Assembly: GCA_933207985.1 (NCBI GenBank) | Contig: OW240916.1 | Location: 81,940,741 to 82,004,740 of the forward strand | From: Pelobates cultripes | Taxonomy: Eukaryota; Chordata; Amphibia; Anura; Pelobatidae | DNA: 64,000 nucleotides | Reading direction: 5' to 3' | In this document: positions 33,110 through 45,128 of the stretch, piece after piece | Layout of the letters: each line of letters starts with the position of its first letter | Numbering within the stretch: position 1 is the stretch's first letter | Made by a program: the position numbers and the translations under genes | Notes under the pieces: model-generated | Database searches by the model: none | What the model was told of the DNA's origin: nothing | The model's input: only the letters and a program-made list of their open reading frames with translations

Positions 33110-33450
33110 TGACATTTTGTTTACTCACAAACCAGATAAAAACCTTGTACTGTTTCCATTACGATATATAAAGTGTTTCCCTTGTAGAATGCCATTACCA
33201 TTCTATTATGTATAGATGATTTTTATTCAGATTTTAATTGTCTAATGTATTTCATCAAAATACTAAATGTTGTGTGTTATAATCCTTTAAAAATCACAAT
33301 GTGTGGATACTGCAATATACTAAAAAAAAATCAGTGTGATGGATGAAACAACCTCATAGTTTCTTCATTAGGTTTAGGGCAATACCCACTGGTTCACTTG
33401 CAAAGAACTTCCACACAGTCAACACTTGGCTAAATTGGAAAAGGAAATAA
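33110..33450. other. Unassigned spacer
   Basis: AT-rich, no repeat or coding signal seen. Confidence 0.4.
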
Positions 33451-33832
33451 ATTTTTTTTTTCACGTCTTTATTTAGTCACAACCGTTTGTACAGTCAAAA
33501 GATGATCTACATAAGGTGAGGGGTAAATCATCAGTATAAATGCGTACACATTGTTCAAGATAGGCAAAGCTTCCCAGCCATCAATTACTTTTTAGATTTT
33601 TCTGAAAAGTAATATGGTGCCAAACCCATTTAAAATATGAATTAATTGTAAAAAACAATCATACAAACAACAAACAAACAAACAAACAAAAAAACGAAGG
33701 ATTCCAAAGGACAAAATAGTCATACTTGTAGGCAACTAAGCCTGTAAACTTAGTTTCCTGTATACTCTGACCAGGTATACTTTGTAAAAAGAAGATCAGC
33801 GTTTTGGACCAGTGCATCTCATTCATCTATTA

Positions 33833-33969
33833 CAGGTTTCCTCAAACTCCGGCCCTCCAGATGTTGCTGAACTATAACTCCCATGATTCTATGAATGAAA
33901 TAGACAGGCTGAGAATCATGGGAGTTGTAGTTCAGCAACATCTGGAGGGCCGGAGTTTGAGGAACCCTG
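33833..33969. mobile_element. hAT MITE (CAAACTCCGGCCCTCCAG family)
   Basis: Near-perfect palindrome from CAGGTTTCCTCAAACTCCGG to CCGGAGTTTGAGGAACCCTG, with ACTCCCATGATTCT/AGAATCATGGGAGT inner arms. The flanks ATCTATTA (33825-33832) and ATTTATTA (33970-33977) are an 8-bp duplication with one mismatch, as expected for hAT. Confidence 0.9.
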
Positions 33970-34799
33970 ATTTATTAGTTTATTATCCTTAAATTGTGTA
34001 AAAACTTTTCTTATTTTTATGAAGGCTAATTCATTTGAGAGGTCTAATACACCCCAATTATAAAAACATTATTATGTTTATATCACCTAATTAATAGATT
34101 TATATTATTTATTAAATGAATAATATGTTATAATTTTTTTCTGTAGTTTAATGTTTTGTGCTCTGGCTCCATTTGCTAGAATGTAGGCGTGCCAAATTCC
34201 GGTAATGAATAAAATCGGAAAGCAATTGAGGTAGCCAAAAAAGCTGAAGAAAGTGGACATGGAAAAATGGCAACAATATTGGATTCTCAACTAATCCAAT
34301 ATACTATATTCTCTGCATGGTTCGTAATCCTCGCATTAGCGTCAAATACATTGTAGATTAAGCTGTCACTGGGGGGTTTCCAATCATCTACTATGGCAAT
34401 AAGTGTTATCATATTACCTGTAATTATGTACCAGTGATATTGGCGATTCTAGCATCTGTCTAGCTGGTCCACATTTGTGTATGTTTACTCAGTGTGCCAT
34501 TAGTTCATGTTGGTAAACATTCTCTACTTTGTGTAAAACATTGTGTAAAGATGGCTAGGTCGTACTCTTCCAATGTGGTGCAATGCTAGACTTGGTAGCC
34601 GTGAGGAAATTGATAATGACCACCCTGTGCGGTTCCTCTGCCAGATTGGATATTATGTGTAGCAGAAGGCATTCTGGTACTAGTGGCACTTCTACTTTGG
34701 TTATCATTTGATCATATTTCTAATTTGTAGCCACAGAGCACGCAAAGCTGTGCAATCCCAAAATATGTGTAACAAAGATCCAATTGACATCCTGCACCG

Positions 34800-36868
34800 C
34801 CAGCATCTGAAATCAACTCCCAGAGTATATGCGGGATAACCTCTGCGGAACCAGATACCATCTTAGTAATATCATACTGTATGCCTCCCATAAAAAGATG
34901 CTTTTTGATGATTGCCTAGTTATTAAGAAAGCTGTATGCCAGCTGTCGAGGTGGAATGACTTCCCCAGATCTGGCTCCCACACCTCCATATGTGGTAATT
35001 TGATCCTAGTGTGTCCTTCCATTAATGCTGTATAACAGAGAGATAACAGTTTGGCGTTATTTGGGAGCCTAAGACACTGTTTGCCAAATAAAGGGAGTTT
35101 GGGGGTGTCTACATAGATTAGGTACATAGACAACAGGATATTTTTAATACGCAGGTATGTGAACAGTTCCCTAGGCAAGAGGTGAAATTCTTCCTGTAGT
35201 TGTGGGAATGGTTTAATCCCAGAATCTGTACATAAATCATTAACTAACTCATCACCTCCCTGGCACCAAGCCTCTAGATGTAGATCACATGACAAGGATG
35301 TTAAAGTTAAAAGTGGAGCCTGGGGTCAATGAGCTCTAGGGTCCAGGTTTCCCAGCGTTTTAACAGAAAACAGGAAGTGGACAGTTTGCAGCTTGGGACA
35401 GAGAGTAGCGGTATCGATGCTCACAGCAAGTGTTCTAACCTTTGTGATTGAAGACACGCATTTTCGAATGTAAGCCATATAGGTTGTGTTTCCCATGACA
35501 TAATGTGCATACCCAGTGATAATACGGATGTACTGTAGTATGTGCAAATATCGGGGATGCCCAGTCCTCCTTTCACATGTGGTAACCACATAAGGCGGTA
35601 TCCAATCCTTGGTGTTTTTTTTCCAGATGTGTGCATTCACAATAGATTTACATTTTTTTTACTAAAGAGTTCAATAAAGCTATGTGCAGTGTTTGAAATA
35701 GATGTAATATGTGTGGAAGCACCATCATCTTAATCGAGTTCACCTGTCCCAGCCATGACACCTCCACCATTTGTCTATCTGTATCTGTAATTTATGTATT
35801 AATGGGTAATGGTTTTCTTGTGTAAGAAGATAAGTGGCTTTTGTAAGTTTAATACCTAGAAATTAGATAGATTTTTTGCACCAGTCATATGAGTAAGAGC
35901 GCTCCAAAGTCAACTTGAGCTCACAGGAGATTCCTATAGGTAGTGCCTGAGTTATAGACATATTATTTTTATAAAAGGAGACCGCCATATTTCACCAAAA
36001 GATCATTTAAATGAGGTATTGAGGCTATTGGTTGTGTAAGAAAGAGTAAGATATCATCAGCGAAGAGAAACAGTTTCTGTTCTCCTGCTGGGGTAGATAA
36101 TCCCTTAATGTTTGGGGACTTTTTCATTTGTCTCACTAATGGTTCTAGACACAGTATAAATATTATAGGGGAAAGTGGGCAGCCTTGGCAAGTGCCATTT
36201 GTGATAGGAAATGCTGAGGAAGTAAAATTCAGAAAGAAACATATGTGCAGTTGGGCAGGTGTACAGGGCTTGGATGCTACTAACAAAGGCTGGAGAAAAG
36301 CACAGTCTGGATAGAGTCGATGCCATGTAGGACCAATTTAGGGGGTCAAAGTCTTTTTCCACATCAAGCGCAAGTACTATCCCCTTCTGATCACTGTGTT
36401 TTGCCCATTCTATGAGGTCAATGAAGTAGCGTGTATTGTCACCCACCTGCTTGCCCGGCACATAGCCAGCCTTTTCCGGGGAGATTAGGTGAAGTAGCAT
36501 CGATTTGATGCGAGTGGCCAACAGTTTTGCATACATCTTGATGTCCGCATTTAATAGTGATATTGGTCTCAGGTTTGAGCAGATATTGGGGGGTTTGTTC
36601 GGTTTGGGGACTATGTTAGCCTCCAACATTTTCTGTGGGAATGTCCCTGAGGATTTAATGTGGTTAAATAGTGTTGTAAGGTATGGTAGTAAAAAACTTT
36701 GTAGTTTAATTAAGTAATAATTTCTAAGCTCATCAGGACCAGGTGCCTTGTGCTTAGCTAGGGATTTGATAAACTCATGAACTTCATCTTCTCTGAAGTC
36801 GCTGTCAAGTATATTTCTCTGGTCATCAGTCAGTTTCGGCAGTGGGGTTTGGTCAAGGAAGGAGTCTT
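34800..36868 (-). pseudogene. L1 ORF2 reverse transcriptase and C-terminal region, decayed
   Basis: On the minus strand LPKLTDDQRNILDSDF and KAPGPDELRNYY (36845-36740) precede an RT block with LRPISLLNADIKMYAKLLA (about 36570-36510), PGKQVGDNTRYF and LALDVEKDFD (about 36370). A frame change follows, then GCPLSPIIFILCLEPL (about 36180) and LFLFADDILLFL (about 36075-36040) with the catalytic ADD. Downstream pieces include TPRIGYRLMWLPHVKGGLGI (about 35615-35560) and FLWEAYSMILLRWYLVP (about 34910-34840), standard L1 C-terminal blocks. Endonuclease is missing; frameshifts and stops show it is inactive. KDFD replaces the usual KAFD. Confidence 0.9.
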
Positions 36869-36875
36869 ACAACAG

Positions 36876-37090
36876 GGAATATGGACCCTGCAGGTGTTAT
36901 TCCCCAGGTAATGGCTCATGACACAAGACTTGATGGTATTGATCACCATATGGATCAGATCCCTTGTTTGCCTCACGTCCTGGGGGGCTTAAGAGCTGGC
37001 CGGCTGGCCACTTTTGAGCACACCCTGATGCGGGCAGCGTGGGAACATACTCACCTGAGCACTTTCTGATCAGCTTCCTCTGCGCCGGCT
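36876..37090. other. Unassigned spacer
   Basis: Between the L1 and the microsatellite-bearing MITE. No recognisable motif. Confidence 0.35.
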
Positions 37091-37975
37091 CCAGACACAT
37101 CCCTGCACACACACACACACACTCACTGACAGACAGCCACACAGTGACAGACACACTGACAGACATACACACACAGACAGCCAGACATACACACTGACAT
37201 ACACACACTGACAGACATAATCACTCACATACACACTGACAGACAAACATATACACTGATAGACATACACACAATGACAGCCAGACATACACAATCACTC
37301 ACATACACAATGACAGACATACATACACAATCACTCACATACACACTGGCACACATACACACACTGACAGCCAGACATACACAATCACTCAGATACACAC
37401 TGACAGACATACATACACAATCACTCACATACACACTGACAGACATACATACACAATCACTCACATACACAGTGACAGACATACACACACTGATAGCCCC
37501 TCTCCCCTCCCCACCGCAAACATTAACTCATTACTTTTTTTTTTTTTTTAGTTTAAATCCACCCAGCCTCCCTACCTTTGGGAGTGCTCGGTGGATTTTT
37601 TTTACATGGGGTCCAGTGGGGCTTTTCACAGGAAGGGAGGCAGGCATGCAGGCGGTTGTCCGGCTAAAAATCCAGGCGGGCGGCGCTGGCGAGGGAGCAT
37701 TGATTAGTGAGCTGTAATATGACGTCATATTCTGGCTTCCAGCATCACTCTGCGGCGAGGGAGCTGGGCAGAGAGCTCACTAATCAGTGCTCCCTCGCCA
37801 GCACCGCCCGTCTGAAATTTTAGCCGGACAACTGCCTGCATGGACTGTCAGTTAGCGCTAGGCTAACAAGGCATTTGCCCAGGCATTTGGGGCCAGCGTT
37901 TTTTGCCGCCCCCTGGAAATTGCCGCCCAAGGCAAATGCCTTGTTTCCCTCGCAGCAAATACATCCCTTGGCGCA
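37091..37975 (-). mobile_element. hAT-type MITE (GTATT..GCGAGG family), one end lost, with microsatellite
   Basis: The right end on the minus strand reads AGGGATGTATTTGCTGCGAG and CAAGGCATTTGCCTTGGGC, matching the intact copy at 45699-47084. It has long inverted segments: GAGGGAGCATTGATTAGTGAG (37695) faces CTCACTAATCAGTGCTCCCTC (37776). The distal part is a CA-rich array (37100-37495). The second terminus is not seen. Confidence 0.6.
37100..37495. repeat. CA-rich compound microsatellite
   Basis: Units such as CATACACACTGACAGACATA and CACAATCACTCACATACAC repeated over about 400 bp. Cysteine-rich ORFs on the minus strand are translations of this array. Confidence 0.9.
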
Positions 37976-38104
37976 GCATCCACATGCTGCCACTTCCTGC
38001 CCTGTGCAACAAGACAAGTAGCAGAAGAAAGCATAGCAGCAGGACCTCCGCGTCTTTAGAGCAAGTGCCATGCTGAATAGGCAAAATGTGAGGATCGAGA
38101 GAGG

Positions 38105-38270
38105 ACTGCTTGCTGTGTGTGTGTATTTTGTAGTCTGTGTATGTTTTCAGCAGTGTGTGTGTGTGTACTCAGCAGTCTATCTTTGTATATTAAACAGTCT
38201 GTGTGTATTTTTCTGTGTCTGTGTATTTAGCAATGTGTTTATGTATTCAGGAGTCTGTGTGCTAGCCATT
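38105..38270. repeat. TG-rich microsatellite
   Basis: TGTGTGTGTATTTTGTAGTC-type units with CAGCAGTCTGT motifs, similar in sequence to the array at 55130-55560. Confidence 0.75.
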
Positions 38271-38299
38271 ATCTAAGATCTTAAGGAATAAAGACATAT

Positions 38300-39655
38300 C
38301 TTAGATTCCAAAGATCCAGTGATAATTATAACAGACCACAAGAACTTGGCATATATTGGATAGACTAAAAGGCTTCCAGGCAAGCCTTTATTCTTATGCA
38401 GATTCCATTGTCATTACTTACAGGCCATGTACTTGAAACATAAAGACAGATTCCTTGTCCAGACAATTTGATACAGAGGAGGAACATGAATAAGAAGTAT
38501 CTTCTATTGTACCTTCAGACTGCATTGTCACTACAAAGGTTCTTTCCTTGTTTTTACCTCTACTTGCAACATACTGGCAGCTCAGGCTCAGTTACCCATT
38601 GAAAAATCCCAAAATACCTTATTTATTCCTAGTTCTGAAATTAAAGAAATACTGTGGTCTCCTAAAACATGTTCCTATACCCGAGGCTCCATGGTCCCAT
38701 TTAGCAATAGATTTCATAGTCGATCTCCCTCCATCGCGAGGCTATGATACAATATTGATGGTTATAGACCATTTTATTAAAATGGTTAATTTTTCTTCCA
38801 TTAGAAGAAATTACCAACCTCTTACCAAAACCTGGAAGTATTCCAATTACAAGCTATTCCATAAAATATCATGTCTGACAGGTGTACACCTCAAGATTTG
38901 GAGATCCTTCTGTAGGCAATTAGGCATAGGCTTATCATTATCATATTCTTACCATCCACAAACAGGGCAGCAGAAAGAGCTTCTTATGTTGCTTTATAGG
39001 TACTACTCATGAGAACTGGTCCAAACTACTTCATTGGACAGAATATGCCTGGAACAGCACTACCTATGATTCCTCTGAGCTAAGTGTTTCTATGTTGCAT
39101 ACAGTCAACATCTTAATGTCCAACCAGCAGAGTTTTCTATGACTGGTATACTAGAGAGATATGGACTTGGGTCCATGCAGCCATAGAAAGGGCCGCTATG
39201 TATTACAAATTTCAAGCTGAAAAGTGGAGCAGTGCTGCTCCTATACACCAAGTTGGTAACAGGGTTTGGCTATCACATGTAACATCAAATTGAAAGTACA
39301 AATTGAAAGTACATATGATGAAACTGGCCCCACGATTTATTGACATTTTTAGTGTCCTTTGAAGGATAGATCCTGTTTCCTAGTCCTCGTTCTTCCTGCC
39401 ACCAGAGAACCCCTAATACATTCCAAGTATCTTTACTCAAATCTGTAGTGTGCAACTGATAAACTACTCTCCCTGTTCCACCTGCACCATTGATTGCTGG
39501 TGGGCAAGAGGCATACACGGTACATGTAGACTCTAGGGTTTCTTCATGTTTTTTTTTGCAGTACTTTGTGGACTAGAAGAGATGTGGTCCTAAAGAGCTT
39601 TCTTGGGTTTCTGCCACTTTTCTATCTGGCATGGAATGATCAGACAAGAGAGCAT
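38300..39655 (+). pseudogene. Gypsy (chromovirus-type) RNase H-integrase-chromodomain relic
   Basis: Readings in order: ITDHKNLAYI (about 38329-38358), the end of RNase H; then the 154-residue ORF 38548-39012 with PWSHLAIDFIVDLPPSRGYD (about 38688-38747), TILMVIDHF, and LSLSYSYHPQTGQQKE (about 38931-38980), the D-x-x-x-E parts of the integrase core. Beyond the stop, TEYAWNSTTYDSSE (about 39039-39080) and APRFIDIFSVL (about 39331-39363) match the post-integrase region, and later fragments could be a chromodomain. Several frameshifts occur, and the D-x-GVQF strand between the two halves is corrupted. No LTR adjoins it. The right side is cut by foldback copy 3. Confidence 0.85.
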
Positions 39656-39659
39656 TAAT

Positions 39660-40575
39660 GTTGCCTATTGTCCTCCCCCCTGGCCCCCACCCCTGAGCAG
39701 CAGGTGGGGGCCCTAAATATAAATAAGGGGTCCTCCCCCCTGGCCCCCACCCCTGAGCGGCGGATGGGGGCCCTAAATAAAAATTTTACCCCCCCAGGTG
39801 ACTAGGGGTCCCCAAACCCCTCCCCAAAAAATATAACCCCTACCTACCCTCCTCATCCTAAAAATAATGAGGGGGTAACCTTATCTAAATACCTGTAAAC
39901 AAAATAAAATAATAAACTTACCATTTGATGTCGTCTTTCTTCTAAAATCTTATTTTTTCAGCCCCAAAAAAGCCAAATAAAAATCCATAATAACCACCGC
40001 ACTTTAAAAAAAAAAAAAATTTTCACCCATGGAGGGCTCCGCGCAGACTAATCTCTGCAGGGCGGGGGAAGGCTTATAAAGCATTGCCCCGCCCTGCAAT
40101 TAGGTTCAGAGCACTCTGATTGGTGGGTTTAAGCAATCCAATCAGAGTGCTCTGAAAGGTAAATGAAGAGACTGACAGGTAAGGCTTGAAATCCACCAAT
40201 CAGAGTGCTCTGTGTCATTTTACACAGCGTAGGAAAGTTCTTTTGAATTTTCCCACGCTGTGTAATTTGACTCATAACACTCTGATTGTTTACTTAATCC
40301 ACCAATCAGAGTTTTATGAGTCACATTACACAGCGTGGGAAAATTCCAAAGAACTTTCCCACGCTGTGTAAAATGACACAGAGCACTCTGATTGGTTAAC
40401 TTGAAATTCAGCCAATCAGAGTGCTCTGTGTCATTTTGCACAGCGTGGGAAAGTTCTTTGGAATTTTCCCACGTTATGTAATTTGACTCATAACTCTGGT
40501 TACTTTCAATCCACCAATCAGAGTGTTGTTATGAGTCAAATTACACAGGGTGGGAAAATTCCAAAGAACGACAAA
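39660..40575. mobile_element. Foldback element copy 3, partial
   Basis: Starts within the left array (two units, 39668-39775), followed by the inter-array segment shared with copies 1 and 2 (CAGCCCCAAAAAAGCCAAAT at 39959; CATGGAGGGCTCC at 40028) and a hairpin cluster to about 40570. The right array, right hairpins and both TTAA ends are absent. Confidence 0.75.
40100..40570. repeat. Central CCAAT hairpin cluster, copy 3
   Basis: At least four consecutive hairpins: 40105-40158 (CAGAGCACTCTGATTGG arms), 40262-40330 (GACTCATAACACTCTGATTG arms, partly mismatched), 40370-40438 (ACACAGAGCACTCTGATTGG arms) and 40480-40545 (GACTCATAAC/GTTATGAGTC arms). Between them lie GTGGGAAAATTCCAAAGAAC stems. 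Neighbouring hairpins have different arm sequences yet each stays self-complementary. Confidence 0.8.
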
Positions 40576-40885
40576 TGCTAGTTGTACTAGTACTGCTGCT
40601 ACATCGTCTTCTACTGCTACTGTAATAGGTATTCTAAGTCTATGTTTGGGGAAACCCTGCTTGCTTTTCAAACACTGCTTCTACTTGTGGACCAAGCTGA
40701 CCCTGCTGCTGCAACTACAGATTATCCTGCCCTTTACAGTTTGAATCACTAACTGCATCATAAAAAAAGGTCATGAAAAAAAATCTCCTCCTGGGTGGTG
40801 AATCGGATTTAATGGACATGCCAGTCTCACTATTCTGGGGCTAAATACTTGTCAGGGGTGCTGACCAGTATAGCAACCTCTATAG

Positions 40886-41022
40886 CAGGGATAGGCAACC
40901 TTCGCACACTCCAGATGTTTTGGACTACACTTTCCTTGATGCTTTGCCAGCATTATGAGTGTAAGAGCATTATTGGGGATGTAGTCCACAGCATCTGCAG
41001 TGCCGAAGGTTGCCTATCCCTG
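40886..41022. mobile_element. hAT MITE (TAGGCAACC family) with exact 8-bp TSD
   Basis: From CAGGGATAGGCAACCTTCGC to CGAAGGTTGCCTATCCCTG, flanked by CTCTATAG at 40878-40885 and 41023-41030. The arms continue inward as CCAGATGTTTTGGACTAC/GTAGTCCA. The exact 8-bp duplication confirms hAT-type insertion. Confidence 0.95.
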
Positions 41023-41139
41023 CTCTATAGAGTGGAACCTAGAAAGCAAAGAAACCAATATACACACAAATCAAGGCAAAGAATAAGTGTATTGCTATCT
41101 AAGGAAGGCAGTTAAATAAAATACAAACACAGATACCTG

Positions 41140-41245
41140 AGTGTAGCAGAAGGGCCTCTGGATGCAGGGCAGGCCTCTGGATACAAGGCAGGTGGGGCAG
41201 ACATCTGGATACAGGACAGGCCTCTGGATACCGCTGCTGAAACCT
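41140..41245. repeat. Short minisatellite
   Basis: Four to five copies of a 20-25 bp unit around GGCCTCTGGATACAGGACA. ORFs in both directions through it are repeat readings. Confidence 0.7.
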
Positions 41246-41343
41246 GCCTGTAACACTTCTGCTGCTGCAGCACACTTGACTAAACACACTCTTTCTACAA
41301 ATGGTTATAAAATAGACTTGCTAAACTCTGAATCAGTAAAACA

Positions 41344-41632
41344 AAGTTGGTGTGAGTGGAACTGGCAGTGGCTAGACATGGCAGTAACTTAAACAGACTC
41401 ACATTAGGATCAATTAAACAAATAAACAGACTATGTCACGATCAAAGCTGGTGTAAGTGGCGCTGGTGGTAGCTAGGCACTGCAGTAACCTAACCAGTCT
41501 CAGGCAAGGATCAATGACACAGGCTATCACTACCACTCACAGCTTGTGTAAGTACTCAGTGGCAATATCTAGGCACAGCAGTAAACTAACCTGCCTCACA
41601 CTAGGATCAATGACCAGTCCCACACATGTACA
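41344..41632. repeat. Tandem repeat, about 100-bp period, three units
   Basis: Units share GTGTAAGTGG, GGCACTGCAGTAAC, CTAGGATCAATGA and neighbouring bases, starting near 41344, 41440 and 41540. Divergence is moderate. Confidence 0.7.
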
Positions 41633-42679
41633 ACAATGGTGATAACAATAACTGTCTGATAGACCATCTTCCTCACTAGTCTTCAGTCCAAGTGTTTAGA
41701 ATAATTAAGCTCAGAAATATATAAATTTTTGACTGCTCTTTCTTTTTTTCCTCAGTTGGTCACTTCTCACTGTGAATAAAATTCATTTTTAGCGACTCTT
41801 CCCTTACTATCAATCATCTTTTTTTTCTCTCCACCTCTGGAGAAAATGGGTTGGACAGGAGATACATCATGGCAAACTAAGCTACATATATACTCCCTAC
41901 CACCCAAAATAAGTTATGGAATTCAAACAGGAAGCTGATCTCCCAAAATCCAGATGACTTGCGATTTGGATGAGACAGAATGCACAAGTCAAATAATGTA
42001 TGTGGTGGTGGGTACAAGAACTGGGGTGAAGAATGTGGCTGTGGATTCAGGAAATGAGTGATTGTGGCTCTGTTGATGCAGAGATGTGTACTAGGTGTGA
42101 GTGATGTGACTGTGTGAAAATGAACTATTCCTGGGTGTTATGTGCATGTGCCTTCCTATGCTACTATAAATGTGTCCCATTGTTCTAAGGCAGCAGCCCA
42201 CACAGTATAGTTCCCATTAGATTCCTAGACCCCCCTACTATGCCAAAAGGTTAAGTAAGCAGGAAGGTGGCTTACAATAATATAAATGTGTGTGTGTCTC
42301 TATTTAACTGTCAGTGTTTCTGTGTCTGTTCCTGGCAGTGAATATGCGTATCTATACATATGTAACACTCACACAAAGCAAAGAAAACACCTAGTCCTTG
42401 TTATCATTGAGTCTCAAATCCATTAGCAAGTGCCCAGTTCCCTACAACTCACTGTAGTTGTTCTGGTGAAAAGAGTACCCTGCAACTCCTTTCCCATTGT
42501 AAGGAGTCATACTGTTTTTAAACCTGGGATTTGCTGGACACACCTGTCTTCACTACCATTTCCTGATAGCTGGAAGTTCACAGGTAGGAACGTACTCTCC
42601 TGCTCTCCTAAGCCAAGCCCTGCAAAGTTTACTGCAGCCAATTTCCCCCTTGACTTAGCTAACAATAACACATAGTCTC
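41633..42679. other. Unassigned 1 kb, non-coding
   Basis: No motif or terminal repeat recognised. A short TGTGTGTGTCTC stretch occurs at 42290. Confidence 0.4.
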
Positions 42680-43076
42680 TCCAGGAAATATTTTTTTTTT
42701 TTGTCAATCTTTGTTTTATTGCGGCATATGAGATGGGATACAGAAGAGAGAAAAGGGAAATGTACGGTTTGTTCACAGGGTGGGGTTAATACATTGTTAG
42801 TATTAGGTAGATACATTTCCTTTTTTAGTATTGCCACATTTTTTGTTAAGTCGATTAACGAAAACATATATAAAGCATTTTGAAGGTAAGCAAACAACGG
42901 TTATGTTAAGTTACTACCATAATACTGGAGCCACGCTTGGAGCCCTGCAGTCAATATATATACAGTGCAAATACAGTCATGCTATTCACCTAGACATTAG
43001 TTAATACGTTGCGAAGCAACCTGCTGATACACTATGTAGGTAGTAAACATGCGATTTCAAGGTAACTGTAACAACA

Positions 43077-43788
43077 AGCCCAGTATGACTGCAAAAGACA
43101 AATGGATTATACAGCCGTTCGGTATTTTTGTAAGCATTCACCATGCGAATGCTTACCTGCCTTAACAGGCCACCTTGACTGCTAATTATGGCCAATTTAC
43201 CTCCCTGGTTGATGGGCACTTTATTCGAATCAACCGCATGAACGCTATGAGAACTGTAAGCTCAGCCGCCATTTCGGGACTTACACGTGTTCGCGGCCAT
43301 TTTAACTCCCGAACAGCGGTGTTTGCCGATGAATGTCTGGAACTAAAATCGGACACTCAAACAGGCGAATACCGCTGAGACCTCCATACCAAGTATTTGG
43401 GGTACATCCAAACTTTGGGGAAAAACTGTTCTTTTTTAATTATGTTATGTAGTTATCTGAGGGGAGGGAATTTACCGATGTATATTGTATGGATTGGTTG
43501 TACTGCTAATTATGTGGGTGTCTCCCTTGCATGGGCAGAATCCCATAAAAGCAGAGTGTGTGTCATTAAACCTCAGTTCTTCTTGACCCTTCAAAACGTA
43601 TCCTCATCTCGTTCTTGAAAGGGGAATCTCTGCAGCTTAATCACTTAGCTCTTTTCAGAGCTGCACCTGGCTTCCACTCTTGATCCAGCAGAAGGGAATA
43701 GGCGACTCCATCACTACACAGCGACTGCCGGGAAGAAAAGGACGTCCCTAACGGCTGGTACCCTCTCTACACCAGGGTAGCCGTTACA
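43077..43788 (+). mobile_element. Solo LTR 6 with 5-bp TSD GTAAC
   Basis: Starts TGTAACAACAAGCCCAG and ends CAGGGTAGCCGTTACA; GTAAC is at 43072-43076 and 43789-43793. It carries CTGGAACTAAAATCGGACAC (43338-43357), CATTAAACC (43564) and the CACTTAGCTCTTTTCAGAGCTG tail shared with LTR 5. At 712 bp it is a shorter subfamily member. It is nested in the L1-derived insertion. Confidence 0.92.
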
Positions 43789-44525
43789 GTAACCAACAAA
43801 ATACGCGTAAACGTAGCTGTGCAGAATAGACATATCTGCGGCTTATGAGCACTCATTACGTATCATTTCCAGGGTAACAATGCCTTATTTTTTAAGTTTA
43901 AACTGTAGCATGGAGATTCAGATTATGGATTATAAAATCCAGTATGTAACATGCTAAATTAACAGTGCATGTACTAATCTTAATATTCCAACAGTATAAT
44001 ACCAAGTAGGTTAAACCATGAGTCATTAGGGTAGTTTATAACAAGCTATTGCGTTATGATTATTTAACTGCTGCATATTGATAAAAATCACAGTCACAAG
44101 CAAGAGTGGGTTGGGACATTGCATGACAATGAAAGTAACACAGGTGTGTGGTATAGTGTGGATGCATGCTGCGGCACTATAGTGGTTTGTGAGGATGGAG
44201 CTGTACTATCCGAGTCTGCTGTGATGAACCTTCTCGGGGTCAGGCTGGTGTGTCGATATATGTGTGCGGTGGTAAGCTGTTGTGACCGCCATGCAGGTGG
44301 CGAGGGTAGTGTTGGTCTTATGTGTGGTGCTTGCGTACAGCCAGCTGTGCCGGGTGAGTGTACTCCCATGGTAGGGATGACGTATGTGTTGCGTATGGCT
44401 GGGTCTGATTACCATGGTAGGTGGCATGCTTTAGAGTCTATAGATCAGTTGGTTAATAGTTTAGTCTCTGCATTGTGGGCTGGGTTGTTGGTTGCGGGCC
44501 ACGGCCTGCATGAGTCCGGGTTGCC

Positions 44526-45128
44526 TCACCCTATGCCCGTTCTGGTGGCTCTGATTGTGCGACTGGGTAAATGTGGGCCGCTCAGGCTCCCTCTGGGCGG
44601 GAGTTCCCGCAGCTTTTTCAGGTGGGTCAGCGAGGAGTGGAGGTGGTTGAGGATGGGGGCTTCTCCCTTATTCCCAGCATCATGTGGGGTTGGCACCATG
44701 TGGCCACAGACTCGGTTGCCTCTCGGGGCTGGGTCTTTCCCATGGTGGGCGCTGTGGAGGGCTCTGGTGGTTGTCCGCCACCAGTGGCGGGCGGATCTCC
44801 TGCGGTGTGGTCGGTGGATAGGAGGGAGTCTCCTAATGTTCCCCTGCCTGGATGGGTGTTCCGCCAGTCGGTGCGCGGCGGCTTTTCCCGGGGTCTGCCT
44901 GCTCTGCCTTACAGCCTGGGTCTGCCTCACCTCTTCTTGGTGTTTAAGGGTTTGAAGTGCCATCCGTCTTTCCAGCTTCTCCCAGAACCGGCTGAGCAGT
45001 GCATCTAGACGCTCGTGTAGAGGCTGGGTGGAAGCATGCTCTGCAGTTTGGCCTGAGGTCGCCATTTTATGAGCGTCTGCTTGACTTTGTGTTTTGTGCT
45101 GTTGGCTGTCTTCATCAATCGCAGCCAA
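44526..45128 (-). pseudogene. ORF1-like reading of the L1-derived element
   Basis: Open frame of 200 codons beginning MAAIDEDSQQHKTQSQ and containing MATSGQTAEHASTQPLHERL, then LLSRFWEKLERRMA. It is rich in arginine, histidine and glutamine with a short amphipathic stretch near residues 40-70. Position right after a GC-rich 5' leader suggests the N-terminal part of L1 ORF1, an RNA-binding chaperone. I see no RRM or CTD, so it is truncated at the C-terminal end. The forward ORF over the same bases is its shadow. Confidence 0.45.

Larger units (their letters stand above)
33451..36875 (-). mobile_element. L1 LINE, 5'-truncated, minus strand
   Basis: Poly-T at 33451-33460 preceded on the minus strand by CTAAATAAAGACGTG marks the 3' end. 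ORF2 remnants run from 36875 down to about 34800. No ORF1 or 5' UTR is present. A hAT MITE (33833-33969) later inserted in the 3' UTR. I could not find a target duplication, and the right border is where the ORF2 frame ends. Confidence 0.8.

Noticed and set aside
44119..44955. 278-residue forward ORF
   Set aside because: Antisense shadow in the GC-rich 5' part of the L1-derived element; start, length and composition follow from the opposite strand and no motif is seen.
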